Source of the DNA: Caryophanales bacterium UBA5603
GTDB lineage: Bacteria > Bacillota_I > Bacilli_A > Izemoplasmatales > Hujiaoplasmataceae
DNA length: 64,000 nt
NCBI GenBank assembly: GCA_002424815.1
Contig: DILB01000027.1
Span: forward strand, 21,454 to 85,453
Direction: 5' to 3'
A program made the position numbers and the translations under genes. The notes under the pieces are model-generated. The model did no database searches. It saw only the letters and a program-made list of their open reading frames with translations, and was not told the origin of the DNA. This document shows, piece by piece, positions 45,320 through 53,375 of the stretch; position 1 is the first letter of the stretch, and every line of letters starts with the position of its first letter.

Positions 45320-45517
45320 ATGGCAGTACCTTTTAGAAAGACAAGTAAATCAGCTAAAAGAAAAAGAAGAACACATTTCAAATTGAACGCTCCAACGATG
45401 TTCGTTTGTCCGAATTGTGGTGAATTAACTTTGTCGCACCAAGTATGTAAAAAATGCGGATTTTACAAAGGGAAATTAGTATTAGAACCAAAACCAGAGA
45501 AAACCGAAAAAGAATAA
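45320..45517 (+). CDS. rpmF: 50S ribosomal protein L32
   Basis: A 65-residue ribosomal protein with the MAVPFRKTSKSAKRKRR start and a zinc-ribbon of four cysteines (CPNCGE ... CKKCGF), thus the zinc-binding form. GGAGGTG precedes the ATG. It is cotranscribed with yceD and followed by a terminator. Confidence 0.97.
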   Translation: MAVPFRKTSKSAKRKRRTHFKLNAPTMFVCPNCGELTLSHQVCKKCGFYKGKLVLEPKPEKTEKE

Positions 45518-45535
45518 TCCCAAAAGAAAAAGAAG

Positions 45536-45560
45536 CGCTGAGAATCTCAGCGTTTTTCTT
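45536..45560 (+). terminator. Terminator after rpmF
   Basis: CGCTGAG (45536-45542) and CTCAGCG (45546-45552) pair perfectly around AAT and are followed by TTTTTCTTTT. Confidence 0.88.
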
Positions 45561-45583
45561 TTCTAAAAATAATTGATTTTTTA

Positions 45584-45592
45584 TGCTATAAT
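45584..45592 (+). promoter_or_regulatory. Extended -10 promoter of rsmH
   Basis: TATGCTATAAT has the perfect -10 box TATAAT (45587-45592) with the TGN extension, 22 bases before the rsmH start. Confidence 0.5.
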
Positions 45593-45614
45593 ATTTTTTG
45601 CGGAGGTATTGACG

Positions 45615-46547
45615 ATGACTGATGAATATTTGCATATACCGGTATTATTAAATGAAGCCATTGATTTATTAAATATTAATCCTAATGGCACTTATGTTGA
45701 TATGACTTTGGGAGGTGGCGGACATAGTGAAGCAATTCTCAAAAAACTGATAAATGGTAAGCTTTTTGGATTTGATCAAGATCAATATGCTATTGAGAAG
45801 GCAAAATGCAGACTTAAAGGATTCAATAATATCACATATATCAATTCAAATTTTCAAAACGTCAAAGAGATTTTAAATAATATGGACGTTTTTTCGGTTG
45901 ACGGATTTATCTATGATTTAGGGGTTTCTTCTTTTCAGTTTGATATTCCCGAGCGAGGTTTTAGTTATAACTATGATAGTCCCCTTGATATGCGAATGGA
46001 TCAAAACGCAACCTTTTCAGCATACAATCTGATTAACGAATATTCAATCAGTGACATTATAAAAATACTATACCGATATGGTGAAGAGTCTAATGCTAAA
46101 ATGATTGCTTCAGGGATTATTAAAGCCCGTCAAATAAAGCCGATTCAAACGACATTTGAATTGGTTGAAATCATAAAAAAATCTTTGCCAATGAAGGTTC
46201 TTGCAAAAAAAGGACATCCAGCAAAACAAACATTTCAAGCTCTTAGAATTGCGGTTAACGATGAATTGCAAGTATTTGAGTCTTCACTCAGACAAGCCAT
46301 TGAAATGTTGTCGCCCAAAGGACGAATTGCGGTTATAACTTTTCATTCCCTTGAAGATCGCATATGTAAGACGGTATTTCGCGAAAATTCAGTGATAGAT
46401 ATTCCCAAAGGGTTACCGGTAATCATTACCGAAAAACCTCTTTTAAGACTGGTAAACGCTCATGTCATTACAGCTTCTGAAACTGAACTGAGTATCAATA
46501 ATCGTGCTAAAAGTGCTAAGTTAAGAGTCTGTGAAAAAAACGAATGA
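45615..46547 (+). CDS. rsmH: 16S rRNA (cytosine-1402-N4)-methyltransferase RsmH (MraW)
   Basis: Methylates N4 of C1402 in the ribosomal P site with SAM. The 310-residue chain has the start HIPVLLNEAIDLL, the SAM motif DMTLGGGGHSEAIL, DGFIYDLGVSSFQ, PLDMRMDQ, and the closing motifs TFQALRIAVNDEL and ITFHSLEDRI. GGAGG precedes the ATG at 45615. In walled Firmicutes this gene opens the division and cell-wall cluster (mraZ-rsmH-ftsL-pbpB-mraY-mur); here it stands alone, with L32 before it and tRNA genes after it. Confidence 0.96.
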   Translation: MTDEYLHIPVLLNEAIDLLNINPNGTYVDMTLGGGGHSEAILKKLINGKLFGFDQDQYAIEKAKCRLKGFNNITYINSNFQNVKEILNNMDVFSVDGFIYDLGVSSFQFDIPERGFSYNYDSPLDMRMDQNATFSAYNLINEYSISDIIKILYRYGEESNAKMIASGIIKARQIKPIQTTFELVEIIKKSLPMKVLAKKGHPAKQTFQALRIAVNDELQVFESSLRQAIEMLSPKGRIAVITFHSLEDRICKTVFRENSVIDIPKGLPVIITEKPLLRLVNAHVITASETELSINNRAKSAKLRVCEKNE

Positions 46548-46562
46548 TACCTGTGTTTTTTC

Positions 46563-46591
46563 TTGACACTACCATACCGTTGTGATATTAT
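46563..46591 (+). promoter_or_regulatory. Promoter of the tRNA cluster
   Basis: TTGACA (46563-46568) and TATTAT (46586-46591) are separated by 17 bases, with tRNA-Gly beginning 16 bases later. Confidence 0.75.
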
Positions 46592-46607
46592 ATTTTTGCA
46601 CTGCGCT

Positions 46608-46681
46608 GCAGGTGTAGTTCAACGGCAGAACATCAGCCTTCCAAGCTGATTATGAGGGTTCGATTCCCTTCACCTGCTCCA
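46608..46681 (+). tRNA. tRNA-Gly (anticodon TCC)
   Basis: The acceptor stem GCAGGTG (46608-46614) pairs with CACCTGC (46671-46677). The anticodon loop reads CTTCCAA between CAGC and GCTG, giving anticodon TCC for GGA/GGG codons. The T-loop GGTTCGATTCC is canonical and CCA is encoded at 46679-46681. Confidence 0.96.
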
Positions 46682-46693
46682 AAGAATTTTAGC

Positions 46694-46722
46694 ACCCTAT
46701 GTTCGCATAGGGTTTTGTTTTC
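46694..46722 (+). terminator. Hairpin with U-tract after tRNA-Gly
   Basis: CCCTATG (46695-46701) and CATAGGG (46706-46712) form a perfect stem on a TTCG loop, with TTTTGTTTTC behind. Because no separate promoter is seen for tRNA-Ser just downstream, it may be a leaky terminator or a processing element. Confidence 0.7.
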
Positions 46723-46740
46723 TTAATGAATACTTTTTCT

Positions 46741-46829
46741 GGAAGAGTATCGAAGTGGTTATAACGGGCCGCACTCGAAATGCGGTTGTCCGCAAGGGCA
46801 CGTGGGTTCGAATCCCACCTCTTCCGCCA
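46741..46829 (+). tRNA. tRNA-Ser (anticodon CGA)
   Basis: The acceptor stem GGAAGAG (46741-46747) pairs with CTCTTCC (46819-46825). The anticodon stem CCGCA/TGCGG encloses CTCGAAA, anticodon CGA (46776-46778) for the UCG codon. The long variable arm (TGTCCGCAAGGGCA) is typical of serine tRNA. CCA is encoded at 46827-46829. Confidence 0.96.
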
Positions 46830-46875
46830 TTTCCTAAAAATTGAGGATTACCTCCCAAGATAGATCACCAAACGT

Positions 46876-46952
46876 CGAGATGTAGCGCAGTTTGGTAGCG
46901 CGCTTGGTTCGGGACCAAGAGGTCGTGGGTTCGAATCCCGTCATCTCGACCA
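46876..46952 (+). tRNA. tRNA-Pro (anticodon CGG)
   Basis: The acceptor stem CGAGATG (46876-46882) pairs with CATCTCG (46942-46948). The anticodon stem CTTGG/CCAAG encloses TTCGGGA, anticodon CGG (46910-46912) for the CCG codon. The T-loop GGTTCGAATCC is canonical and CCA is encoded at 46950-46952. Confidence 0.95.
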
Positions 46953-46963
46953 GTAATAAATAT

Positions 46964-46993
46964 GACGTTTTCCATTAGGAGCGTCTTTTTTTA
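46964..46993 (+). terminator. Terminator after the tRNA cluster
   Basis: GACG...TCC (46964-46973) pairs with GGA..CGTC around ATTA, with a bulge, and runs into seven T. Confidence 0.6.
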
Positions 46994-47030
46994 TTATCCA
47001 TGTATTTAGAATTCATATAAAACCAAAACT

Positions 47031-47059
47031 TTTAGTTTATATGGTTGATATGTTATAAT
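47031..47059 (+). promoter_or_regulatory. Promoter of mscS
   Basis: TTTAGT (47031-47036) and TATAAT (47054-47059) are 17 bases apart, and TGT before the -10 box gives an extended -10. Confidence 0.55.
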
Positions 47060-47089
47060 TGACTATGTAAAGATTAGAAAGCGAGTGAT

Positions 47090-48184
47090 ATGATGAATTC
47101 ATTTATTTTTCTTGACACCTTTATAAATTCGTTTTTTACAGCTTTAATTGTAGTTGCGCTAGTCCTTATTGCATTTATAGAAAAAAAGTTCATTGATAAA
47201 AAACAAGAATCACTTCACAAAATCCATCTTATTGTTTTATATCTCCTTCTTTTTATAATTGTTATTTTTTCGTTTGGTTTAATTCTTTATATTTGGAATT
47301 ATGATATCAATAATTTCCTTCAAGAAACTTGGACTAGTATTATAGCTGAGCTGACAATTAGAATAGGCGCGCTCATTGGATCAATTATCATTTTTTTTGT
47401 AGCGATATTTTTCATCAAAATTTCTAAAATCACTTTAAGTAAAATCGGTAAAAACGAGACACCTAATCGAAGAAGAAAAAGAACAATAGCAAAAATTTCT
47501 ATGAGTGTCATTAAATATATCGTAGCCATTGTCGCTATTTTATTGATTTTATCCTTTTGGGGAGTCAATGTGTTACCGGCTCTGGCTGGACTCGGTATGA
47601 TAGGGTTAGTTATAGGACTTGGAGCACAGAAATTTATAAATGATCTCATCAGTGGATTTTTCATCGTTTTTGAACATCATTTTGATGTCGGCGATAAGAT
47701 TGAAGTAAAAGGATTTAAAGGTGAAGTTATTGACATTGGGCTAAAAACAACCAAAATTAAAGGTTGGCGAGGCGATGTAAAAATACTCTCCAATGGAGAT
47801 ATTAATGATATTACAAACTATTCAATGGATACTTCGACAGCTGTTGTTGAATTTGGAATAGCTTATCGAGAAGATGTTCAAAAAACAATCGATCTATTAA
47901 TGATAGAACTTCCAAAAATACGTGATAAATATCCACAGATTATTGAAGATCCTCAAGTTCTAGGGGTTATAAGTCTTGCAAGTAGTAGTGTCAATCTACG
48001 AGTAATTGCCAAGACTTTAAACGAACAACATTACGCTGTTGAACGTGGATTATTACAAATGATTAAAGAAATTCTTGACGAAAATAATATTGAAATTCCA
48101 TTTCCACAAGTGGTTGTTAATCAACCAAAAGAACCCCTGTTTAATGGATCTGATATGAAAACCGAAATACATAAAAAGGATTGA
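47090..48184 (+). CDS. mscS: Small-conductance mechanosensitive channel (MscS family)
   Basis: Tension-gated channel that releases solutes on hypo-osmotic shock, of particular value to a cell without a wall. In 364 residues there are about four hydrophobic segments: about 12-30, 46-66, 87-110 and the pore helix region near 143-185. The pore helix is Gly/Ala-rich (LPALAGLGMIGLVIGLGAQKFINDLISGFFIVFE). The cytoplasmic beta domain begins VGDKIEVKGFKGEV and contains the family's SNGDIND motif. Two ATG codons are adjacent at the start. The TGA stop overlaps the next ATG. Confidence 0.92.
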   Translation: MMNSFIFLDTFINSFFTALIVVALVLIAFIEKKFIDKKQESLHKIHLIVLYLLLFIIVIFSFGLILYIWNYDINNFLQETWTSIIAELTIRIGALIGSIIIFFVAIFFIKISKITLSKIGKNETPNRRRKRTIAKISMSVIKYIVAIVAILLILSFWGVNVLPALAGLGMIGLVIGLGAQKFINDLISGFFIVFEHHFDVGDKIEVKGFKGEVIDIGLKTTKIKGWRGDVKILSNGDINDITNYSMDTSTAVVEFGIAYREDVQKTIDLLMIELPKIRDKYPQIIEDPQVLGVISLASSSVNLRVIAKTLNEQHYAVERGLLQMIKEILDENNIEIPFPQVVVNQPKEPLFNGSDMKTEIHKKD

Positions 48185-48633
48185 TGAAGATGATTCATTT
48201 AAAGGAAATTAATCAACAAAATTATCAAGAGTGTATGCAACTTTCGGTATTTGAGTCTCAAAGAAGTTACGTTGCGACAAATGTTCAATCTTTAGCACAA
48301 GCTTATATTGAACGAAAATCCGTAGAACCTTATGCTATTTATTACAATGATATCATGGTAGGATTTATCATGATAATCCCAGACGACAAACATGATAAAA
48401 CCATGTATGTCTGGCGTCTCATGATTGATCAACGGTTTCAAGGAAATGGTTATGGAAAAGCGGCTATGAGAATGATAATTGATATGGTCAAATCTCGTCA
48501 AACTTATAATTCACTTGAATTATCTGTTGAACCAGACAATCATAATGCTATCATTTTTTATGAATCGCTTAGATTTGTTATGACTGGAGAAATTGATGAT
48601 GGCGAAAGTGTTATGAGATTGTCATTGAAATAA
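48184..48633 (+). CDS. GNAT acetyltransferase, spermidine/spermine acetyltransferase-like
   Basis: A 149-residue single-domain acetyltransferase. The acetyl-CoA pyrophosphate-binding loop is DQRFQGNGYGKAAM (about 81-94), preceded by the strand MYVWRLMI and followed by LSVEPDNHNAIIFYESLRF. The N-terminal QNYQECMQLSVFESQRSYVA and YYNDIMVGF pattern resembles BltD/PaiA-type polyamine acetyltransferases, so polyamines are the first guess for substrate. TGATG couples it to mscS; ATG at 48190 is an alternative start. Confidence 0.85.
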   Translation: MKMIHLKEINQQNYQECMQLSVFESQRSYVATNVQSLAQAYIERKSVEPYAIYYNDIMVGFIMIIPDDKHDKTMYVWRLMIDQRFQGNGYGKAAMRMIIDMVKSRQTYNSLELSVEPDNHNAIIFYESLRFVMTGEIDDGESVMRLSLK

Positions 48634-48660
48634 AAATTCGAGTATAATTTCTTTTTTTTG

Positions 48661-48696
48661 CGCAGTCGAACGAACCAATATCGACTGCGATTTTAT
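48661..48696 (+). terminator. Terminator after the GNAT gene
   Basis: CGCAGTCGA (48661-48669) pairs perfectly with TCGACTGCG (48681-48689) around an 11-base loop, followed by ATTTTATT. Confidence 0.7.
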
Positions 48697-48709
48697 TCCC
48701 CACTTATAA

Positions 48710-48738
48710 TTGAATTAGGAAAATCATTATGATATAAT
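48710..48738 (+). promoter_or_regulatory. Promoter of aspS
   Basis: TTGAAT (48710-48715) and TATAAT (48733-48738) are separated by 17 bases. Confidence 0.65.
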
Positions 48739-48774
48739 TATCATTAACGCAAATACAGGAACTGAGGAAATAGT

Positions 48775-50091
48775 ATGGAAAAAATTTTATTGAAAAATCT
48801 TTCACAGTATTATAATCAAGAAATTGAAATTGCAGGGTTCGTAGACAAGATTCGTGACCTACAATTTGTTCAATTTATTGTTTTACGTGATTCAAGCGAT
48901 AAGGTCCAAATCACGATTGAAAAAAATAATGAAAATCAAGCGATGAATTCAATGGTCTCAAGATTAACAAAAGAAAGCACACTTTTTGTCAAAGGCGTTT
49001 TATATGAACGCCCCAACGTCAAACTTCGAGGCATGGAATTTGTTCCATCGAGTCTTGAAATTTCAAGCCTAAGCGCAGAAGAACTCCCAATTGACATTCT
49101 TGACTATACAAATAAAACCAATAAAGAATTACGACTTGATAATCGATTCCTTGATTTGAGAACGCCTCAAAATTACTTAATTTTTAAAGCTCAGACCATC
49201 GCTGAAATGGCTATGCGTGAATATTGGGTTAACCATAATTTCATTGAGATACATTCTCCAAAAATATTGGGAACAGCTTCTGAATCCGGAGCGGAAGTTT
49301 TTAAAATGGATTATTTTGGAAAGACAGTCTATCTTGCTCAATCACCTCAATTTTATAAACAAATGGCGATGGCAGCGGGTTTTAACAATGTTTTTGAAAT
49401 TGGGCCTGTTTTTAGAGCAGAAAATTCACATACAGCCTATCATGCAACAGAGTTCACATCTGTCGATGCAGAAATCAGTTGGATCAAATCGCATCACGAT
49501 GTCATGGATATGGAAGAAGCGGTTTGTAAACACGTTTTATTGAAACTTAAAGAAACAATTGGTCAAGAATTCACCGAAATGTTTAAAAAAGATATTGATA
49601 TTAACAATGTAAAATTTCCACGAATTTCCTTTGCGGATGCTAAAAAAATTATTCAAGAAAAATATCACTACACCGGAGAAAAAAGCCATGACATTGATCG
49701 CCGCGAAGAAGAATTGATTGGCCAATATGCCAAAAAAACATTTGGATGTGATTTTGTTTTTATTACAGAATATCCTTTCGCAGCCCGTCCGTTTTATCAC
49801 ATGCTTGATGAAAATGGTTTAACAAAGAGCTTTGATTTACTTTATTGTGGCATTGAAATCACTACAGGGGCGCAAAGAGAACATCGTATCGACGTCCTCC
49901 GTTCGCAAGCAATAGAAAAAGGATTGCCGATTGAATCGATAGAATTTTATTTGAATTTCTTCAAATATGGGGTTCCTCCTCATGGCGGATATGGTTTTGG
50001 TTTAACTCGTTTTCTCATGAAACTATTTGATGTCGAAAGCATCCGTGATGTAACCTTCCTCTATCGCGGTCCCAACCGTGTTAACCCATAA
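48775..50091 (+). CDS. aspS: Aspartate--tRNA ligase, archaeal type (possibly Asp/Asn non-discriminating)
   Basis: A class IIb synthetase of 438 residues, against about 590 for the usual bacterial AspRS, and without the bacterial GAD insertion domain. The N-terminal OB fold (about 1-100) reads tRNA anticodon. The core has LDNRFLDLRTP, FIEIHSPKILGTASESGAEVF, YLAQSPQFYKQ, motif 2 FRAENSHTAYHATEF, and motif 3 GVPPHGGYGFGLTRFLMKL. This pattern matches archaeal/eukaryotic AspRS. In bacteria such enzymes often charge tRNA-Asn with Asp for GatCAB-dependent amidation. AsnRS is the nearest alternative, but the motifs fit AspRS better. It is monocistronic. Confidence 0.85.
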   Translation: MEKILLKNLSQYYNQEIEIAGFVDKIRDLQFVQFIVLRDSSDKVQITIEKNNENQAMNSMVSRLTKESTLFVKGVLYERPNVKLRGMEFVPSSLEISSLSAEELPIDILDYTNKTNKELRLDNRFLDLRTPQNYLIFKAQTIAEMAMREYWVNHNFIEIHSPKILGTASESGAEVFKMDYFGKTVYLAQSPQFYKQMAMAAGFNNVFEIGPVFRAENSHTAYHATEFTSVDAEISWIKSHHDVMDMEEAVCKHVLLKLKETIGQEFTEMFKKDIDINNVKFPRISFADAKKIIQEKYHYTGEKSHDIDRREEELIGQYAKKTFGCDFVFITEYPFAARPFYHMLDENGLTKSFDLLYCGIEITTGAQREHRIDVLRSQAIEKGLPIESIEFYLNFFKYGVPPHGGYGFGLTRFLMKLFDVESIRDVTFLYRGPNRVNP

Positions 50092-50102
50092 TTTTCATCT
50101 TG

Positions 50103-50134
50103 ACTAAGCATTTTGATGCTTAGTTTTTTTATTT
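50103..50134 (+). terminator. Terminator after aspS
   Basis: ACTAAGCAT (50103-50111) and ATGCTTAGT (50116-50124) pair perfectly over nine bases on TTTG, followed by seven T. Confidence 0.92.
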
Positions 50135-50187
50135 TTACAGTTCAATTTAATTATTTATGTTAAAATTGATTTTATGGGGGTGTTATT

Positions 50188-51444
50188 ATGCTAACTGCAA
50201 TAATGATTGGTGCCGGTAATCGAGGTATTGGAGCCTATGGAGCTTTCGCAGAAAAAAACCCTGAAGATATCAAGTTTGTTGGAATTGCCGAGCCAGATCC
50301 GATGAGAAGAGCGTATTTTGCTCATAAACACGGTATTGATTTACAAAGACAATATCAAGACTATGAAGCCATTTTAAATGAAAATCGTTTTGCGGATGCA
50401 TGTTTTATCTGCACACAAGATAATATGCATGTTATTCCAGCTACTTTAGCTATGACAAAAAAATATCATCTTTTTCTGGAAAAACCGATGGCAATCATGC
50501 CAATAGACTGTATTCGTTTAGGAGAAATTGCCAAGCAAAATAATGTTCATTTAATGATTGGACACGTTCTTAGGTACACGAGTTTTTTTTCTGAAATCAA
50601 AAAGATACTCGATTCAGGCAGAATCGGTAAACTAATCTCCATTCAACACAATGAGAATGTATCATATTGGCATCATGCCCATAGTTACGTTCGTGGTAAT
50701 TGGGGAAACACCACCAAATCTTGTCCGATGATATTAGCGAAATCTTGTCATGATTTAGACTTGCTTTGCTGGTTTGCGGATGCAGACCCAAAAAATGTTT
50801 CTTCGATGGGATCGTTAACATACTTTAAATCACAAAATGCTCCAGAAAATGCACCAAATCGATGTCTTGATCATTGCCCTCATAAAGATTCTTGTATATA
50901 TTTCGCTCCAAAAGTTTATTTAAATGCAGAAGACTGGATGAAATTACCAGTTTCGAATGATATGTCTAATACTGGACTTATGAAAGCACTTGAAACGGGT
51001 CCTTATGGCCGATGTGTATTTCATTGTGATAATGATGCAGTTGATCATCAGGTTGTTATCATTGAATTTTCCAATGAAATTACAGCTGCATTTACAATGA
51101 CAGCATTTACACATGAAAATACTCGTACAATCAAATTGATGGGAACCCAAGGAGAAATTCGTGGCCACATGGAAAGAAATGTTCTTGAAATTTATGACTT
51201 TGGAAATAGTGAGCCACAATTGATTCATCTTAATGTTAATGACTATGGTCATAGTGGTGGCGATTATGGCATCATGACAGCATTTTGCAAATTAATTGAA
51301 AATAAAGAAAAAATAACTGCAAATGATCAAGCAGCTATTCAGTCTCATCTATTAGCTTTTGCGGCTGAAAAAGCGCGATTAGAAGTTAAAACGATTGATT
51401 TTAATCAATATGTTTTATCCATAAGAGGTTCATATGATATTTAA
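50188..51444 (+). CDS. Gfo/Idh/MocA family oxidoreductase
   Basis: NAD(P)-dependent sugar or cyclitol dehydrogenase-like protein of 418 residues. The N-terminal Rossmann fold starts IGAGNRGIGAYGAFA, and the family's EKPMAI motif is near residue 95. A Cys-rich insertion (CLDHCPHKDSC, about 228-238, and GRCVFHCDND, about 272-281) is present, with a second cluster before DHQVV, perhaps a structural metal site. The substrate cannot be told. It overlaps the following GNAT/SCP2 gene by 11 bases. GGGGTG precedes the ATG, and an extended -10 element (TATGTTAAAAT) lies near 50155. Confidence 0.9.
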   Translation: MLTAIMIGAGNRGIGAYGAFAEKNPEDIKFVGIAEPDPMRRAYFAHKHGIDLQRQYQDYEAILNENRFADACFICTQDNMHVIPATLAMTKKYHLFLEKPMAIMPIDCIRLGEIAKQNNVHLMIGHVLRYTSFFSEIKKILDSGRIGKLISIQHNENVSYWHHAHSYVRGNWGNTTKSCPMILAKSCHDLDLLCWFADADPKNVSSMGSLTYFKSQNAPENAPNRCLDHCPHKDSCIYFAPKVYLNAEDWMKLPVSNDMSNTGLMKALETGPYGRCVFHCDNDAVDHQVVIIEFSNEITAAFTMTAFTHENTRTIKLMGTQGEIRGHMERNVLEIYDFGNSEPQLIHLNVNDYGHSGGDYGIMTAFCKLIENKEKITANDQAAIQSHLLAFAAEKARLEVKTIDFNQYVLSIRGSYDI

Positions 51445-52537
51445 AAATGTTGAAAATTTGATTGAAAGAAATCAAGCTGTTGATTTAGCAAAAGCGGTTT
51501 TTAAGCCGAATATGGAGGAGCAATTTCCTCTGCTTTTTGGTGAATCAAATTGGAACCATATGTTTATCGCAATTGAAGAAGGCATCGTTGTGTCGATGGT
51601 TAATTATTATCCTTCTAAAATTTTAATTCATGGAGCTCAAATTCATGTTGCTTCTGTTGGGGCTGTTTGTACTCATCCTGGATTTCGAAATAGAAAATTA
51701 GCATCATCTTTATTAAAACTCGCAGAAAATCAAATGCAAGTCGAAGGTGTTCAAATCATGATTATTTCAGGATCTGGAGGGATTTATTCGAATATTGGAG
51801 CTAGTTTAGCAGGAAACGTTTATGAATATATGCTCGATTCAAGCAATTTTATCGATACAGATGATTTTGAGTTAAAAACCAATACGACAGAATGTTTTGA
51901 TTGTTTAAAATCGATATATGAACTTGAAAAAGTACGATTCTTGAGAAGTGATTATGAATTTAAAAAAATGTTAAAAGGTCAGACTTATCCAGACTCATTT
52001 GCAACTTATCCAATTTATATGATTAAAGGAAAAAAACAAGCAGAAGCTTATGTTATCGGCGTCCTTCCAATTGAAGGAGATGAATTTGGATTAAAAGAAT
52101 TTGGCGGAAATCGAAAAGCAATTATTGCATGTTTTAATAAAATGATTAAAAAACATCAACGATTAAAAATCCATTTTGCCGCTGACATCAACGATCCAAT
52201 TATTCCATTACTTCATGATTTTTATCCTAAAAAAATACATCAACATGCTTCATTTAAGATTATTAATTTTATCAGTTTAATGCAGTCGTTAAAACCATAT
52301 TTTACTCAGAGGGCTCCTGATACATCCATTGAATTTAATTCGAATGAGAATGAAGTTATTTTTAAAGCTGGTAGAGAAATATATGTTGTATCTAATCCTC
52401 AATTATTATCTCAATTAGTCTTAGGATTTGATCAAGAAGTTAACTTTAATTTAGATGGTGTTCCGACAATAAAATCATTTATTGAAGCAGTATTTCCAAT
52501 TCCTTTTGTTTGGACACACAATCTAAATTATCAATAA
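51434..52537 (+). CDS. GNAT acetyltransferase with C-terminal SCP2-like domain
   Basis: A 367-residue protein. The N-terminal acetyltransferase domain (about 1-150) has the strand VASVGAVCTHPGFRNRKLASSLL with the acetyl-CoA loop. A second, degenerate acetyltransferase-like part (about 150-280) is followed by a C-terminal SCP2-like segment ending in IEAVFPIPFVWTHNLNY. The layout is similar to Eis-type proteins. Proteins of this build are often encoded next to Gfo/Idh/MocA oxidoreductases, as here with an 11-base overlap, and probably share a carbohydrate pathway. The substrate is unknown. Confidence 0.78.
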   Translation: MIFKNVENLIERNQAVDLAKAVFKPNMEEQFPLLFGESNWNHMFIAIEEGIVVSMVNYYPSKILIHGAQIHVASVGAVCTHPGFRNRKLASSLLKLAENQMQVEGVQIMIISGSGGIYSNIGASLAGNVYEYMLDSSNFIDTDDFELKTNTTECFDCLKSIYELEKVRFLRSDYEFKKMLKGQTYPDSFATYPIYMIKGKKQAEAYVIGVLPIEGDEFGLKEFGGNRKAIIACFNKMIKKHQRLKIHFAADINDPIIPLLHDFYPKKIHQHASFKIINFISLMQSLKPYFTQRAPDTSIEFNSNENEVIFKAGREIYVVSNPQLLSQLVLGFDQEVNFNLDGVPTIKSFIEAVFPIPFVWTHNLNYQ

Positions 52538-52561
52538 AATAAATCATGAGGTGCAATAAAG

Positions 52562-53359
52562 ATGGGAAATTTAACTAATAATAATATCATGGTTATCGGC
52601 ATAAGTTTTATTTTCGTGATGACCACAGCAGGGTCAGGAATGGTGTTTCTCTTTAAAAATGCCATTTCAAATAATTTTAAAAGAATTTTCTTAGGTTTTG
52701 CAGCAGGAGTAATGATTGCTGCTTCAGTTTGGTCCTTGATTATTCCGGCAATTAATGAGGCGGAAAATCAAGGAATGATTGGATGGATTCCTGCCGCCAT
52801 CGGTTTTATCGGAGGGGGACTATTTTTACTTGTGATTGATAATTTGATACCTCATTTACATATGGATTCTGATAAACCGGAAGGGTTAAAATCATCATTT
52901 AAGAGAACAACAATGTTGATTACAGCCGTAACATTGCATAATATACCAGAAGGATTAGCAGTCGGTTTAGCATTTGGACTTGCTATTACCACAGGTAGTG
53001 CAGTTGGAATTGCTTCGGCAATGGGTCTAGCCATAGGTATTGGATTGCAAAATTTCCCTGAAGGTGCAGCAATTTCTTTACCTCTTAAACAAGAAGGTAT
53101 GAATACAAAAAAAGCATTCTTTTGGGGATCGCTATCTGGGATAGTTGAACCGGTTTTCGCAATCATAGGTGTCATTTTGGCGAGTCAGTTGACATTCATC
53201 ATGCCTTGGTTCCTTGCGTTTGCTGCTGGAGCGATGATTTATGTAGTCGTTGAAGAACTCATACCTGAAGCACAGCTCGGCGAACACACAAATATCGGTA
53301 CACTCGCAGTCATGTTTGGATTTGTTATAATGATGATCCTTGATGTCGCTTTGGGATGA
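52562..53359 (+). CDS. ZIP family divalent metal transporter
   Basis: A 265-residue membrane protein with about eight helices. The two conserved metal-site helices carry LHNIPEGLAVGLAFG (near 121) and QNFPEGAAISLPL (near 161). A short loop with HLHMDSDKPEG lies between helices 3 and 4. Relatives such as ZupT import zinc or other divalent ions; GufA-type members are closest by length. The gene starts behind GAGGTG and is 16 bases from the start of the pseudouridine synthase gene, so cotranscription is likely. Confidence 0.93.
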   Translation: MGNLTNNNIMVIGISFIFVMTTAGSGMVFLFKNAISNNFKRIFLGFAAGVMIAASVWSLIIPAINEAENQGMIGWIPAAIGFIGGGLFLLVIDNLIPHLHMDSDKPEGLKSSFKRTTMLITAVTLHNIPEGLAVGLAFGLAITTGSAVGIASAMGLAIGIGLQNFPEGAAISLPLKQEGMNTKKAFFWGSLSGIVEPVFAIIGVILASQLTFIMPWFLAFAAGAMIYVVVEELIPEAQLGEHTNIGTLAVMFGFVIMMILDVALG

Positions 53360-53375
53360 TTCGGAGCTGATTGAT

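Noticed and set aside
46694..46722. Separate small RNA gene between tRNA-Gly and tRNA-Ser
   Set aside because: The hairpin with TTCG loop and U-tract is sufficient as terminator or processing signal; there is no room for a promoter or a longer RNA.
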